From: Halobacteriovoraceae bacterium
GTDB taxonomy: Bacteria; Bdellovibrionota; Bacteriovoracia; Bacteriovoracales; Bacteriovoracaceae
Length of the DNA stretch: 64,000 nt
Assembly (NCBI GenBank): GCA_002713145.1
Contig: PAVS01000019.1
Coordinates: 1-64,000 of the forward strand
Reading direction: 5' to 3'
Position numbers and translations under genes: made by a program. The notes beneath the pieces are model-generated. The model searched no databases, was not told the origin of the DNA, and saw nothing but the letters and a program-made list of their open reading frames with translations. Shown here piece by piece: positions 16,614 to 23,767 of this stretch; positions within the stretch are counted from its first letter, which is position 1; each line of letters starts with the position of its first letter.

Positions 16614-17126
16614 TTAATTCCCTGCAGGGTCTTCGAGTACTTCCCAAGTATGGTCGGCCAATAGCTTTACTTTGGCCAGAAACTGATCAAACGGCATGGT
16701 TTTACCCCATTCCTGTGGTGAGACAATGCTAAGAATCTTTTTATTTTTTTTCTCATAGAGATAATAGATATTCCCAATGACAGGCTTAAATCCCATTTGA
16801 GCGTCATAAATTTCAAAAGAAACTTCAGCTCTGCGTTTTAGTTTATGCGCCTGCTCAGCAAGAAGTTTCATTTGATCATAGATTTGTTCCATGTGCATTT
16901 CAGTCTGCTCTTTCATAGCAGTCATCGCCTGACCTTTGATCACACCTTGCTCGGTGGGCACCACGGAAAAGCCGCCTATAGAATGGGCGTATTCTAGTAG
17001 GGCGGGAAGATCTGTCGTTCTATCTTTCATGCGCTCAAGATCAATTTGGTCCACATCAATTTCTTTGACTTGCTTATTTTTTTGAGCGCCTTGGACTTCT
17101 TGATCTTGAGTGTTTTTCTTTTTCAT
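16614..17126 (-). CDS. DUF2452-family protein
   Basis: 170 residues, cytoplasmic by sequence. After a charged N-terminal tail (1-35) it has the pattern of DUF2452: LPALLEYAHSIGG, VVPTEQGVIKGQAM, many Met/Gln helix residues, then GNIYYLYEKKNKKILSIVSPQEWG. The family has no known function. No clear ribosome site precedes the ATG at 17126. Confidence 0.75.
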   Translation of the reverse strand: MKKKNTQDQEVQGAQKNKQVKEIDVDQIDLERMKDRTTDLPALLEYAHSIGGFSVVPTEQGVIKGQAMTAMKEQTEMHMEQIYDQMKLLAEQAHKLKRRAEVSFEIYDAQMGFKPVIGNIYYLYEKKNKKILSIVSPQEWGKTMPFDQFLAKVKLLADHTWEVLEDPAGN

Positions 17127-17165
17127 TTTTTATATTTATACGACTTGCCCTTTTTTGTCTAAAAC

Positions 17166-17612
17166 TCATTTCCTTTTACAAAATTTTACCACCGGTTGGC
17201 TGTCTATAACTCCAGCTTTAACGATTTCATCCCGCATAAATTCCGACAGGGTTCTGGGGTCTAGAGTGATACAGGCATACAATTCATCATGGACTCGTTC
17301 TTCGGCATAAGTTCCACTGCCAACTTCATCCATTAAAATGGTATCCCCACTGACCCTCCAGTGACCTTCATGCAAAATAACAGAACCTCTTCTTCTCGCT
17401 TTTTGTAAAATTTTAAAACTAAAATCTTTAGTCAGTTCAAGGAGAAAAATATTGTAGTTATCTCGCATCAAAGAATATTCATCAAAAGAGTTCGCCAAGG
17501 CCATAAATTGCCCTTGTACTTGCAGGGGATTATGATCCTGTGAACTGCTCTTGTTTTTTCCTCCACAAGCAATTAACAGGAAGACTAATAGACTGGTAGA
17601 AATTTTTAACAT
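17166..17612 (-). CDS. Lipoprotein of unknown function, 148 aa
   Basis: The signal peptide ends in the lipobox LIAC with the lipidated Cys near residue 16. The mature part has a C-terminal half with a short disulfide candidate and a beta-rich middle (RGSVILHEGHWRVSGDTILMDEVGSGTYAEE) reminiscent of small lipocalin-like or copper-resistance folds. AGGAGG precedes the ATG. Forty bases separate it from the DUF2452 gene. Confidence 0.65.
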   Translation of the reverse strand: MLKISTSLLVFLLIACGGKNKSSSQDHNPLQVQGQFMALANSFDEYSLMRDNYNIFLLELTKDFSFKILQKARRRGSVILHEGHWRVSGDTILMDEVGSGTYAEERVHDELYACITLDPRTLSEFMRDEIVKAGVIDSQPVVKFCKRK

Positions 17613-17734
17613 AAAACCTCCTATAGGGTTATGTTTTTAGTAATAATCTCATTTTTAGCTAATCACATACAGTTTTTGAAGAACATTTGTCTAACTTGTA
17701 AAGCTTGACCTAGAGGCACTTTGCACCAGGCAGT

Positions 17735-17763
17735 TTGACACCAGAAGGTGGTAACTCATTATT
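17735..17763 (+). promoter_or_regulatory. Candidate sigma70 promoter
   Basis: TTGACA at 17735-17740 is followed after 17 bases by ATTATT (17758-17763). It sits about 70 bases before the Arg/Cys-rich gene pair. The -35 box is perfect and the -10 box is weak. Confidence 0.35.
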
Positions 17764-17831
17764 TTTTGGGGGAGAAAGTTGGCATTTTTTTTGAGCCATC
17801 AAAGCATATTTTTATATATCGAGGAGGAGAA

Positions 17832-18269
17832 ATGAAAGCATTTTTAATGTCATTTTTAGTCATGGGATCCCTGTTTATCATGACTAATGATGCGAAAGCA
17901 GCACCTGAGGCTGCCCAATGTGTGTATGAGTTAAGAAATGGAAGAGGTTTTACATTACAAACTTTTAGAGACTTTTCCTACAATTACCGCTCAGCTTGCC
18001 GGCAAGCGAGAAGAGATTGTTTGAGAACAGCCCGGGCTGGTTATTATCGCGCAAGAAGATTGATTTGTGCTGAAAGAAGAACTTATAGAAGACCTCTTCC
18101 CAGAAGATATAGACCATGGCCACGCCAACCACGAAGACCAAGATATCCTAGACGAGTTCCTAGAAGACCAAGAGTTGAAATGAGTGTTGAAAAGAATTTA
18201 AAAACATCGAATATTGAAATCATAGATTTAACTTTTGAAAACACAGAGAAGAAATATCTCAATAATTAA
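17832..18269 (+). CDS. Secreted Arg/Cys-rich protein, first of a tandem pair
   Basis: The frame opens at 17748, but GAGGAGGAG directly before ATG 17832 decides the start (145 aa). A signal peptide (1-22) is followed by a module AAQCVYELRNGRG ... ACRQARRDC ... YYRARRL-C with four Cys. A Pro/Arg stretch (about 85-120) and a short acidic tail follow. The module is shared with the next gene, whose start lies 20 bases on. The very high positive charge suggests binding to nucleic acid, peptidoglycan or acidic surface polymers. No known family. Confidence 0.65.
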   Translation: MKAFLMSFLVMGSLFIMTNDAKAAPEAAQCVYELRNGRGFTLQTFRDFSYNYRSACRQARRDCLRTARAGYYRARRLICAERRTYRRPLPRRYRPWPRQPRRPRYPRRVPRRPRVEMSVEKNLKTSNIEIIDLTFENTEKKYLNN

Positions 18270-18289
18270 TGATTTATAGAGGAGGAGAA

Positions 18290-18769
18290 ATGAAAGTATT
18301 TTTAATGACATTACTCGCTTTCGGAACCATGTTTGTTATGCCCAGCAATGCTGAAGCTGCCCAATGTGTTTATGAATTGCAAAATGGAAGAGGTCGTACA
18401 CTTCAAGTATTTAGAGATAATGCTAGAAATGTAAGAGCGGCTTGTCGCCAAGCTCGTAGAGATTGTGTAAGAACCGCTAGAGCTGGTTATTACCGTGCCC
18501 GTAGGCTTAATTGTGTACAAAGACGTGTGATTCCAAATCGTCCTAACAGACCAGGAAATAGATTTGTTACAAGATCATGTACAGCTCAATTAACTGGACC
18601 TATCGGCGTAGTAAGATTAACAAACTTTACGAGACGTGCACGTGGTAGAAATATCAGAGCGGCTCATAGATTGGCTTGTCAGCAAGCGATGAATCAATGT
18701 CGTAGAGCTGAGAGAAGAATCTCCAGAAGATTCACTTCTTGTCGTATTACGACCCGAAGTCCAAGGTAA
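18290..18769 (+). CDS. Secreted Arg/Cys-rich protein, second of a tandem pair
   Basis: The start is ATG 18290 behind the same GAGGAGGAG site as its neighbour; even the surrounding bases of the two starts match. The 159-residue product has a signal peptide, the same N-terminal AQCVYEL...CRQARRDC module, and then a second, diverged module (SCTAQLTGP ... RLACQQAMNQC ... FTSC). The Pro-rich tail of its partner is replaced by this second module. The pair arose by tandem duplication. It ends at a hairpin terminator. Confidence 0.68.
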   Translation: MKVFLMTLLAFGTMFVMPSNAEAAQCVYELQNGRGRTLQVFRDNARNVRAACRQARRDCVRTARAGYYRARRLNCVQRRVIPNRPNRPGNRFVTRSCTAQLTGPIGVVRLTNFTRRARGRNIRAAHRLACQQAMNQCRRAERRISRRFTSCRITTRSPR

Positions 18770-18794
18770 TAAAATCTAATATTTAACTTATCAT

Positions 18795-18823
18795 AAGCCA
18801 GCACAAGTTGCTGGCTTTTTTAT
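18795..18823 (+). terminator. Intrinsic terminator of the Arg/Cys-rich pair
   Basis: AAGCCAGCA (18795-18803) pairs with TGCTGGCTT (18809-18817) and is followed by a T-run. The stop codon of the convergent lipoprotein gene lies in the T-run. Confidence 0.8.
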
Positions 18824-19149
18824 TGGCATTCATAGTGAATAGGCGTGACTCCATCATATTTCATCATCCACAAAAGAGGAACGAGGGTAAATAAGCCGAA
18901 GATAAATACAGGCGTATCTAATTGGTGATTTCTTTTCAGCACAAAATCTTGAGGCTGACAGCCTGCTTTTTTTATTTCAAAATTTTTACTCATCCAGGCC
19001 AAGGTTCTGCTGGTAAAAATAGTATCACCAGAACCTAACCTTTTACCCTCATGAAAAATTTGAATTTCAGGATCATTAGTTTTGAGCACTGTGGTTGAAG
19101 CACAGCTGGTGAGTAAAATTAAAATTAAAAAAGCAGCACAGTTTTTCAT
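18820..19149 (-). CDS. Small lipoprotein with C-terminal membrane segment
   Basis: 109 residues. The lipobox LTSC places the lipidated Cys near residue 16. A short beta domain (PEIQIFHEGKRLGSGDTIFTS) resembles the PEGA-like start of envelope lipoproteins, and a hydrophobic stretch near 82-95 (VFIFGLFTLVPLLWMM) may enter the membrane. Two further cysteines flank it. No specific family recognised. Confidence 0.6.
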   Translation of the reverse strand: MKNCAAFLILILLTSCASTTVLKTNDPEIQIFHEGKRLGSGDTIFTSRTLAWMSKNFEIKKAGCQPQDFVLKRNHQLDTPVFIFGLFTLVPLLWMMKYDGVTPIHYECQ

Positions 19150-19170
19150 TCTTTATCAATAGCATTAAAT

Positions 19171-19199
19171 AAAAAAAGGGACAACTTGCGCTGTCCCTT
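19171..19199 (-). terminator. Terminator of the two-repeat protein gene
   Basis: AAGGGACA and TGTCCCTT pair around an 8-base loop, with a T-run on the minus strand. It lies 30 bases after the stop of the gene at 19229-20128. Confidence 0.75.
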
Positions 19200-19228
19200 G
19201 AGAGTTATTTGCTCCTTGTTTTTATTGA

Positions 19229-20128
19229 TTAAATTCTGCCACCTCTGCGAGTTCCTCTACGTCCTCTGGGATAAGGAAGTGTTCTTCCCCCTCGTCTTGG
19301 AATTGGGGCAAGACCTTTTTGCTTAAGAGTTATAATCACTTGAGTGATTTTTACTTGACCATTGATTTCTACCTGCCATTTTCCCATGTCATTGGCGTAT
19401 CTCGACGGAATGAGCGTTACTGGAAAGAATGTTCTTGGCCCATTAGAATTAAAAGTACGTGGCAAGCCAGGAATAGTCGCTGGGTAAGACGAGTTATAAC
19501 CCGTCACTAAAGTAGCTTGTGCTCTCCCCATTTTTGATTTTGCCATGAGAGTGACTTTAACCAAGTCTGCACCATTTAAATTCATACGTGGATTTTGTTG
19601 TTGAATCATACGCTTAAGTGCTAATTTACTATGCCCCTGCATGATATTTCTTGCGGGAAGATTGATAACAACGTTTTGAACAATTTGTGCTTGTTTGACA
19701 ATCAAAGTCACGTCTTTCACTTTAATATTCCCTCGCATATCAATTTGCCAAACGCCTTTGTCTCCTAGTTTCGGATTTTGCAATCGAATGGTATGAAAAG
19801 TTCTAGGTCCTGGACGATTAAAGGCTCTTGGATTACCCATAACTGTCTTGGGATAGCTGGTTCTTTGACCAACTTGTAAAACGGCTTGAGCATTTCCAGC
19901 TTTTGACTTCGCTGTTAAGAGTACCGCTTGTAAATCCATTGCTTGAACATCAAGCCCTGGCCGTTGTTGTTTAAGTAAACGCTTGAGTGCGATCGTACTT
20001 TGTCCTTGATACTGTTGGTTAACTTGTAACTTAATCTGATCCCGCATACCATTCATGCCCCGTGGCCCGGTTTGGGCAAAGGCTGATATAGTTAGCATCG
20101 AGATTGTCGCTATTAGTGAAATTTTCAT
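19229..20128 (-). CDS. Secreted protein with two repeated domains and basic tail
   Basis: The open frame reaches 20239, but AAAGGGG precedes ATG 20128 and gives a signal peptide (1-19, AFA/QT); 299 residues. Two repeats of about 120 residues follow. Each contains (I/L)ALKR(L/M)(L/I)(K/Q)QQ(R/N)P, then AKSKxGxAQA, SYP, FN..GPRTF and a closing KGVWQI or MGKWQV segment. The tail is Arg/Gly rich. The repeats look beta-rich and may be adhesive or binding domains. It has no Cys. No family recognised. Confidence 0.65.
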   Translation of the reverse strand: MKISLIATISMLTISAFAQTGPRGMNGMRDQIKLQVNQQYQGQSTIALKRLLKQQRPGLDVQAMDLQAVLLTAKSKAGNAQAVLQVGQRTSYPKTVMGNPRAFNRPGPRTFHTIRLQNPKLGDKGVWQIDMRGNIKVKDVTLIVKQAQIVQNVVINLPARNIMQGHSKLALKRMIQQQNPRMNLNGADLVKVTLMAKSKMGRAQATLVTGYNSSYPATIPGLPRTFNSNGPRTFFPVTLIPSRYANDMGKWQVEINGQVKITQVIITLKQKGLAPIPRRGGRTLPYPRGRRGTRRGGRI

Positions 20129-20495
20129 AATATACCCCTTTCGCATATTACAAGCTTTCTGCTTCCATGAGATCATCAAATTCCTTTCGATGTTCGTTGT
20201 GGCAACTAACAACGCAAGTAAAATGCCAGTTTTTTTCACGATTTATTAATTACTTAATGCAGCGTGCGGTGCCGATTTGGGGGGACATCCTGTCCACACT
20301 CTCTATAAAAAGCGTGGGCTTGGACATACTGACACTGCTCGAGTGAGCAATATTGAGCACTTAGATTTGTGTAGATTTTTAAAAATTAACATATGTTGCT
20401 GATTTTTTAGTCACTCATGATAAATATTACAACCTTATTTATTGTCATCACCCCTCTGGTGTAAGATGGGTCATTAAAAAAAGTGGGAGCTTTTT
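20129..20495. other. Intergenic gap between divergent genes, two small hairpins
   Basis: This 367-base gap separates divergent genes. I see only short hairpins: GGACATCCTGTCC near 20283 after a run of six G, and TGCTCGAGTGAGCA near 20337. There is no T-run and no convincing gene. The region must hold both promoters. Confidence 0.3.
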
Positions 20496-20831
20496 ATGAA
20501 ACTATTAGCTGTATTGGCCATGTTGAGTTCGAGTGTTGTTTTAGCGGGTTGTATAGATCTTGGTAGATATCAACTCAGCGGTAGACAAGCTCAATCAGAA
20601 ATAGAGGCTTTTAACTCTGAGAAATTAAGACTCTACCGTGAGTTTGTCACCAGTGAAAACCAGATTAACTCCTCTTATTCCTCAGAAGTTCAAAGACTTT
20701 ATCAGCGAGGTTATTCGGATGATTATCTTCGTTCTGAATTAAGAGGGCTTGAGCGTAGAAAAGACGACCGCTTGGCACAAAACTGCCGCACTTATAAAAA
20801 TCGATTTCAATCATTAGTCCGATCTTTTTAA
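20496..20831 (+). CDS. Small lipoprotein, 111 aa
   Basis: The signal peptide ends in LAGC, a standard lipobox, with the lipidated Cys at residue 19. The mature part is a long charged helix (about 30-105) rich in Ser, Glu and Arg with a likely coiled-coil character. A second Cys lies near the end. GGGAGC precedes the ATG. The PDZ-thioredoxin gene starts 27 bases later on the same strand. Confidence 0.62.
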   Translation: MKLLAVLAMLSSSVVLAGCIDLGRYQLSGRQAQSEIEAFNSEKLRLYREFVTSENQINSSYSSEVQRLYQRGYSDDYLRSELRGLERRKDDRLAQNCRTYKNRFQSLVRSF

Positions 20832-20858
20832 TTATTATAAATATGTTAAAATAGAGAG

Positions 20859-21641
20859 ATGAAATACTCTCTCTTATTTTTCACCCTTTTCTTTTCTTTT
20901 ATTTCATTCGCTCAAGAAACGGTTAGACCCTGGATTGGTATTTATACTGACAAAGTTGAGAATGGGGTACTTGTCAAAGAAGTTATCAGTGATACTCCAG
21001 CTGATAAAGCTGGCATCAAAGCCGAATCTATTATCACCCACGTCAATAAGAAGAAAGTTAAAAACATAGAAGAGCTGATCAAAAATCTCATTGATATTGG
21101 AGTGGGAAATACTGCCAAGATAACACTGGTGACAAAAGCAAAAAAGGAAAAGACTTATGATCTTGTGCTGGTGGCAAGACCTGGCATGTTGGAGCTGGCC
21201 AAATCTAAGCTTCTTAACAAAGGGGCACCCAATATTGAACTTCCTTATCATAAAGACCCATCTCAAAAATTTAAGCTCTCAGTGCTAAAAGATAAAAAAA
21301 CCGTCGTTATGTTTTGGGCGACTTGGTGTGTCTCTTGTCAGTTCGCAAAACCAGTTTTAGAAAAATTTGCCAGCAACCATCCTGATATAAACGTCATTGC
21401 CATTAATAATGAAAAAATCTCTGAAGACAAAAAACTAAAAAAGAAAATTAAAAAAAATATCAAAGAGTTTAAGAATATTAAATTTTTAAACGCACAAGAT
21501 TCTGAAGTGGCTAGCGAGTATTTGGTAACGGCCATTCCTTATTTTGTTCTCATTAATGGAAAAGGTGAAGTGGCCGAGCTCATTGTAGGTGTGGGTGAGC
21601 AATTGGAAAAAACCTTGGAGCAAACTTTTAAATCACCCTAA
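20859..21641 (+). CDS. Periplasmic PDZ-thioredoxin fusion protein
   Basis: 260 residues. A signal peptide (1-18) is followed by a PDZ domain (about 24-105; PWIGIYTD, SDTPADKAGIKAESIITHVN) and a TlpA/ResA-type thioredoxin fold (about 122-258) with the active site WCVSC (Cys157, Cys160). Such domains reduce or form disulfides in periplasmic partners, and the PDZ part would choose C-terminal or exposed peptides. The fusion order PDZ then thioredoxin is uncommon. The cis-Pro loop TAIPYFV is present, so the redox site looks active. Confidence 0.82.
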   Translation: MKYSLLFFTLFFSFISFAQETVRPWIGIYTDKVENGVLVKEVISDTPADKAGIKAESIITHVNKKKVKNIEELIKNLIDIGVGNTAKITLVTKAKKEKTYDLVLVARPGMLELAKSKLLNKGAPNIELPYHKDPSQKFKLSVLKDKKTVVMFWATWCVSCQFAKPVLEKFASNHPDINVIAINNEKISEDKKLKKKIKKNIKEFKNIKFLNAQDSEVASEYLVTAIPYFVLINGKGEVAELIVGVGEQLEKTLEQTFKSP

Positions 21642-21977
21642 AACAAGACCACAGTCGGGACATTCAGACTGACTTGTGGAAAAGGTAAATCCGCAAGCGG
21701 GGCAAGTCGCTTCAGCTTGGTTTGGATCATAAACCGCATTCATACGCTCCCAATTCACATCGTGACCTTCTGCTAGTTTTTGAAAATTCTGTGTGTATAT
21801 TTCAGAGATAACCGGCAGGTCGTTCTCACTCCCATGAACTTCAACTGTGACAGCACAACCTCTGGTACACGTTTGGTCATTGTGGTTGAGAATAATCTCA
21901 ACCCCACGCGCTTTAAGTTGATCTTGTAATGATTTTGCATCTTGCAGAGGCATAATCGCCATACGTATCGTTTTCAT
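21633..21977 (-). CDS. Small zinc-ribbon protein
   Basis: 114 residues, no signal peptide. The C-terminal 25 residues hold two CxxC pairs (CPACG and CPDCG, 12 residues apart), a zinc ribbon. The N-terminal part (MKTIRMAIMPLQDAKSLQDQLKARGVEI) looks like a small ferredoxin-like fold and contains two more Cys (TCTRGC). It overlaps the convergent thioredoxin gene by 9 bases and follows the lipoprotein protease gene by 18 bases, so those two are likely co-transcribed. Function unknown. Confidence 0.68.
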   Translation of the reverse strand: MKTIRMAIMPLQDAKSLQDQLKARGVEIILNHNDQTCTRGCAVTVEVHGSENDLPVISEIYTQNFQKLAEGHDVNWERMNAVYDPNQAEATCPACGFTFSTSQSECPDCGLVLG

Positions 21978-21995
21978 AGGACTATTGTAAACTGT

Positions 21996-23387
21996 TTATA
22001 AAAATCGACAACCATTTTCTGGACGGTGCCCCTCGAAAATTTGATCTATGGCGCTGCAATCAGACATTTGCGGAAGTCTATTGATTTCGTTTAACACTGT
22101 GGCTTGGGCAAGTGTGAGACTGAAGTAGAGAAAATCCACCGCATTTTGTTTTTCTAGAAAATTTCTATTCTCCGCTAAGCTCTCAGTAAATCTTAAGAGT
22201 AGTTTTAGCTTTTGTTTTTTATCTTGAATATACCGATTAAATATTTGTTCTACTTGATAGGCAAAGATCGCTCCGACATGATGAATGTATTGAAAGTCAG
22301 GCTGTGCACAACTGTCTTGTACTTTTACTTTAAAGTTTGAAAGCATATTGGCCTGACCTTCTGAGGTGAAAATTTTTGCATCACCACCTAGAAATACATC
22401 AGAAGTTATTTCTCTATTTTTCTCAAAACAACCCACATCTTTCATCGAGCTGTCTTTGTCTGGTAGCGTGTAGGCAGCGAGAAGATCGGAAAAACCTTCA
22501 TTAATGGCATTGACGGCAAACTCAGTAAATTCTAAATCATTCTGACCTCTTAGCTGGTTGGTTTGAGGCGCATAATGAAAGCAGTTAAAAAAAGCATTTG
22601 TATTTTTTCCTTGGTAGTAAATTAAATTAAAAATATGATGTCCGTATTCATGAGCAGGCACCATGGGAACTTCCCAAAGGCTTGCCCCTTTATAATTCTC
22701 GGCCATGGGAAGAAATGATATTTTAAGTTCCTTTGGGTTATAAAAAGCATTGTTAGTCCAGTATTCTACTTCTTGTCTTTTGTCTTTTTCTCCCCCTCTA
22801 AACCTTTTCGTACGTATATGTTTTGGCTGGATACTTAAACTAATTTGTGGAATATCGAGCTGGCTCACGGATTTAATTTTTTGGTAGGTTTTGGTGATCA
22901 CCAGGGAAGCATTGAGACCCACGTTTTCTAAATCAGTACTGGTAAATTCTGAGTCGTCTCCACAGATGAGAAAATCTTTTCCTTGTTTACTGTATTTACC
23001 AAGTCCTTGGGGAGACTTGGCTTTGAGAATATAATTATCGAGCATGCTGCTATAAGCATAGCTCCAGATCTGAGTGTACTCTTCATTATAAGTTGTTTGA
23101 GAAATTGGTCCTCTTGAATTATAGCTGGCAAGCCTGTTTGAATCTGTGACATGATCAGCAAAGTTAAAGGGTCTGTAATCACCTTCCCCCTCAATAAAAC
23201 GAAAAATCTTTAATTTCGGATTAAAAAAAGAGAAGTCTTCCTCGCAGCGAGTTTGTTTTTTAGAAAGAAAAAGAGCGTTTTCACTCCAGACAGGTGCTGA
23301 CCAATTGATAGAATTGTCGGGAGTTTTCATTGGTCCGCAACTCATGAGTATGATGCATAGCGAAAATATTAGGTATAATGATTTCAT
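21996..23387 (-). CDS. Zinc metallopeptidase-like lipoprotein
   Basis: 463 residues. The lipobox is LMSC with lipidated Cys17. HEYGH at 246-250 is the zinc site. NEGFSD at 296-301 offers a Glu ligand about 50 residues later, as in gluzincins. Several Cys suggest disulfides. The region before the zinc site (about 165-240) is beta rich, as in thermolysin-like N-lobes. It is probably anchored to the outer membrane with the protease part in the periplasm or outside. Substrate unknown; I cannot assign a MEROPS family by eye. Confidence 0.72.
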   Translation of the reverse strand: MKSLYLIFSLCIILMSCGPMKTPDNSINWSAPVWSENALFLSKKQTRCEEDFSFFNPKLKIFRFIEGEGDYRPFNFADHVTDSNRLASYNSRGPISQTTYNEEYTQIWSYAYSSMLDNYILKAKSPQGLGKYSKQGKDFLICGDDSEFTSTDLENVGLNASLVITKTYQKIKSVSQLDIPQISLSIQPKHIRTKRFRGGEKDKRQEVEYWTNNAFYNPKELKISFLPMAENYKGASLWEVPMVPAHEYGHHIFNLIYYQGKNTNAFFNCFHYAPQTNQLRGQNDLEFTEFAVNAINEGFSDLLAAYTLPDKDSSMKDVGCFEKNREITSDVFLGGDAKIFTSEGQANMLSNFKVKVQDSCAQPDFQYIHHVGAIFAYQVEQIFNRYIQDKKQKLKLLLRFTESLAENRNFLEKQNAVDFLYFSLTLAQATVLNEINRLPQMSDCSAIDQIFEGHRPENGCRFL

Positions 23388-23523
23388 AGCTCTCTCTTTT
23401 CCACTCTCTTATAGAGCTCACACCTTAGCTAAGGACTCTTAAATTGAATATCTGGATGTAAAATATACAGAGATGCTGCATATTCATGATTTTGAGCTAT
23501 ATTGAGAGCCTCAAGGGGGTGCT

Positions 23524-23709
23524 ATGAATCCAGAAAAACAATCAGATAAAGATGAATTTTTTTCAGAAGATCAACTCGCAGCTGTTCTCAGTTCATTAGA
23601 GGAGCAAGAATCAAAACTCTCAGAGGATAAAAAACTTTCTCAGGATGAACTGGATAAAATTGCTAAGGCATGGTCAAAAGTTAAAAGAGAAAAACTCTTT
23701 AAGCAGTAA
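23524..23709 (+). CDS. Small acidic helical protein, 61 aa
   Basis: The protein is very rich in Glu, Lys, Asp, Ser and Leu and probably forms one or two helices; it has no signal peptide or Cys. GGGGG at 23515-23519 precedes the ATG. It lies 58 bases before the M1 aminopeptidase start on the same strand. Charged bias and proper ribosome site make it a likely real small gene; the function is unknown. Confidence 0.5.
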   Translation: MNPEKQSDKDEFFSEDQLAAVLSSLEEQESKLSEDKKLSQDELDKIAKAWSKVKREKLFKQ

Positions 23710-23767
23710 GCATTTACAACTTCCAAGCGAGTTTTTAGAATTTCCTGACTCACAAAAGGAAAAACTA

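Noticed and set aside
20129-20495. Structured RNA in the gap with short hairpins
   Set aside because: The hairpins are short, with no T-run or known motif, so chance folding is likely.
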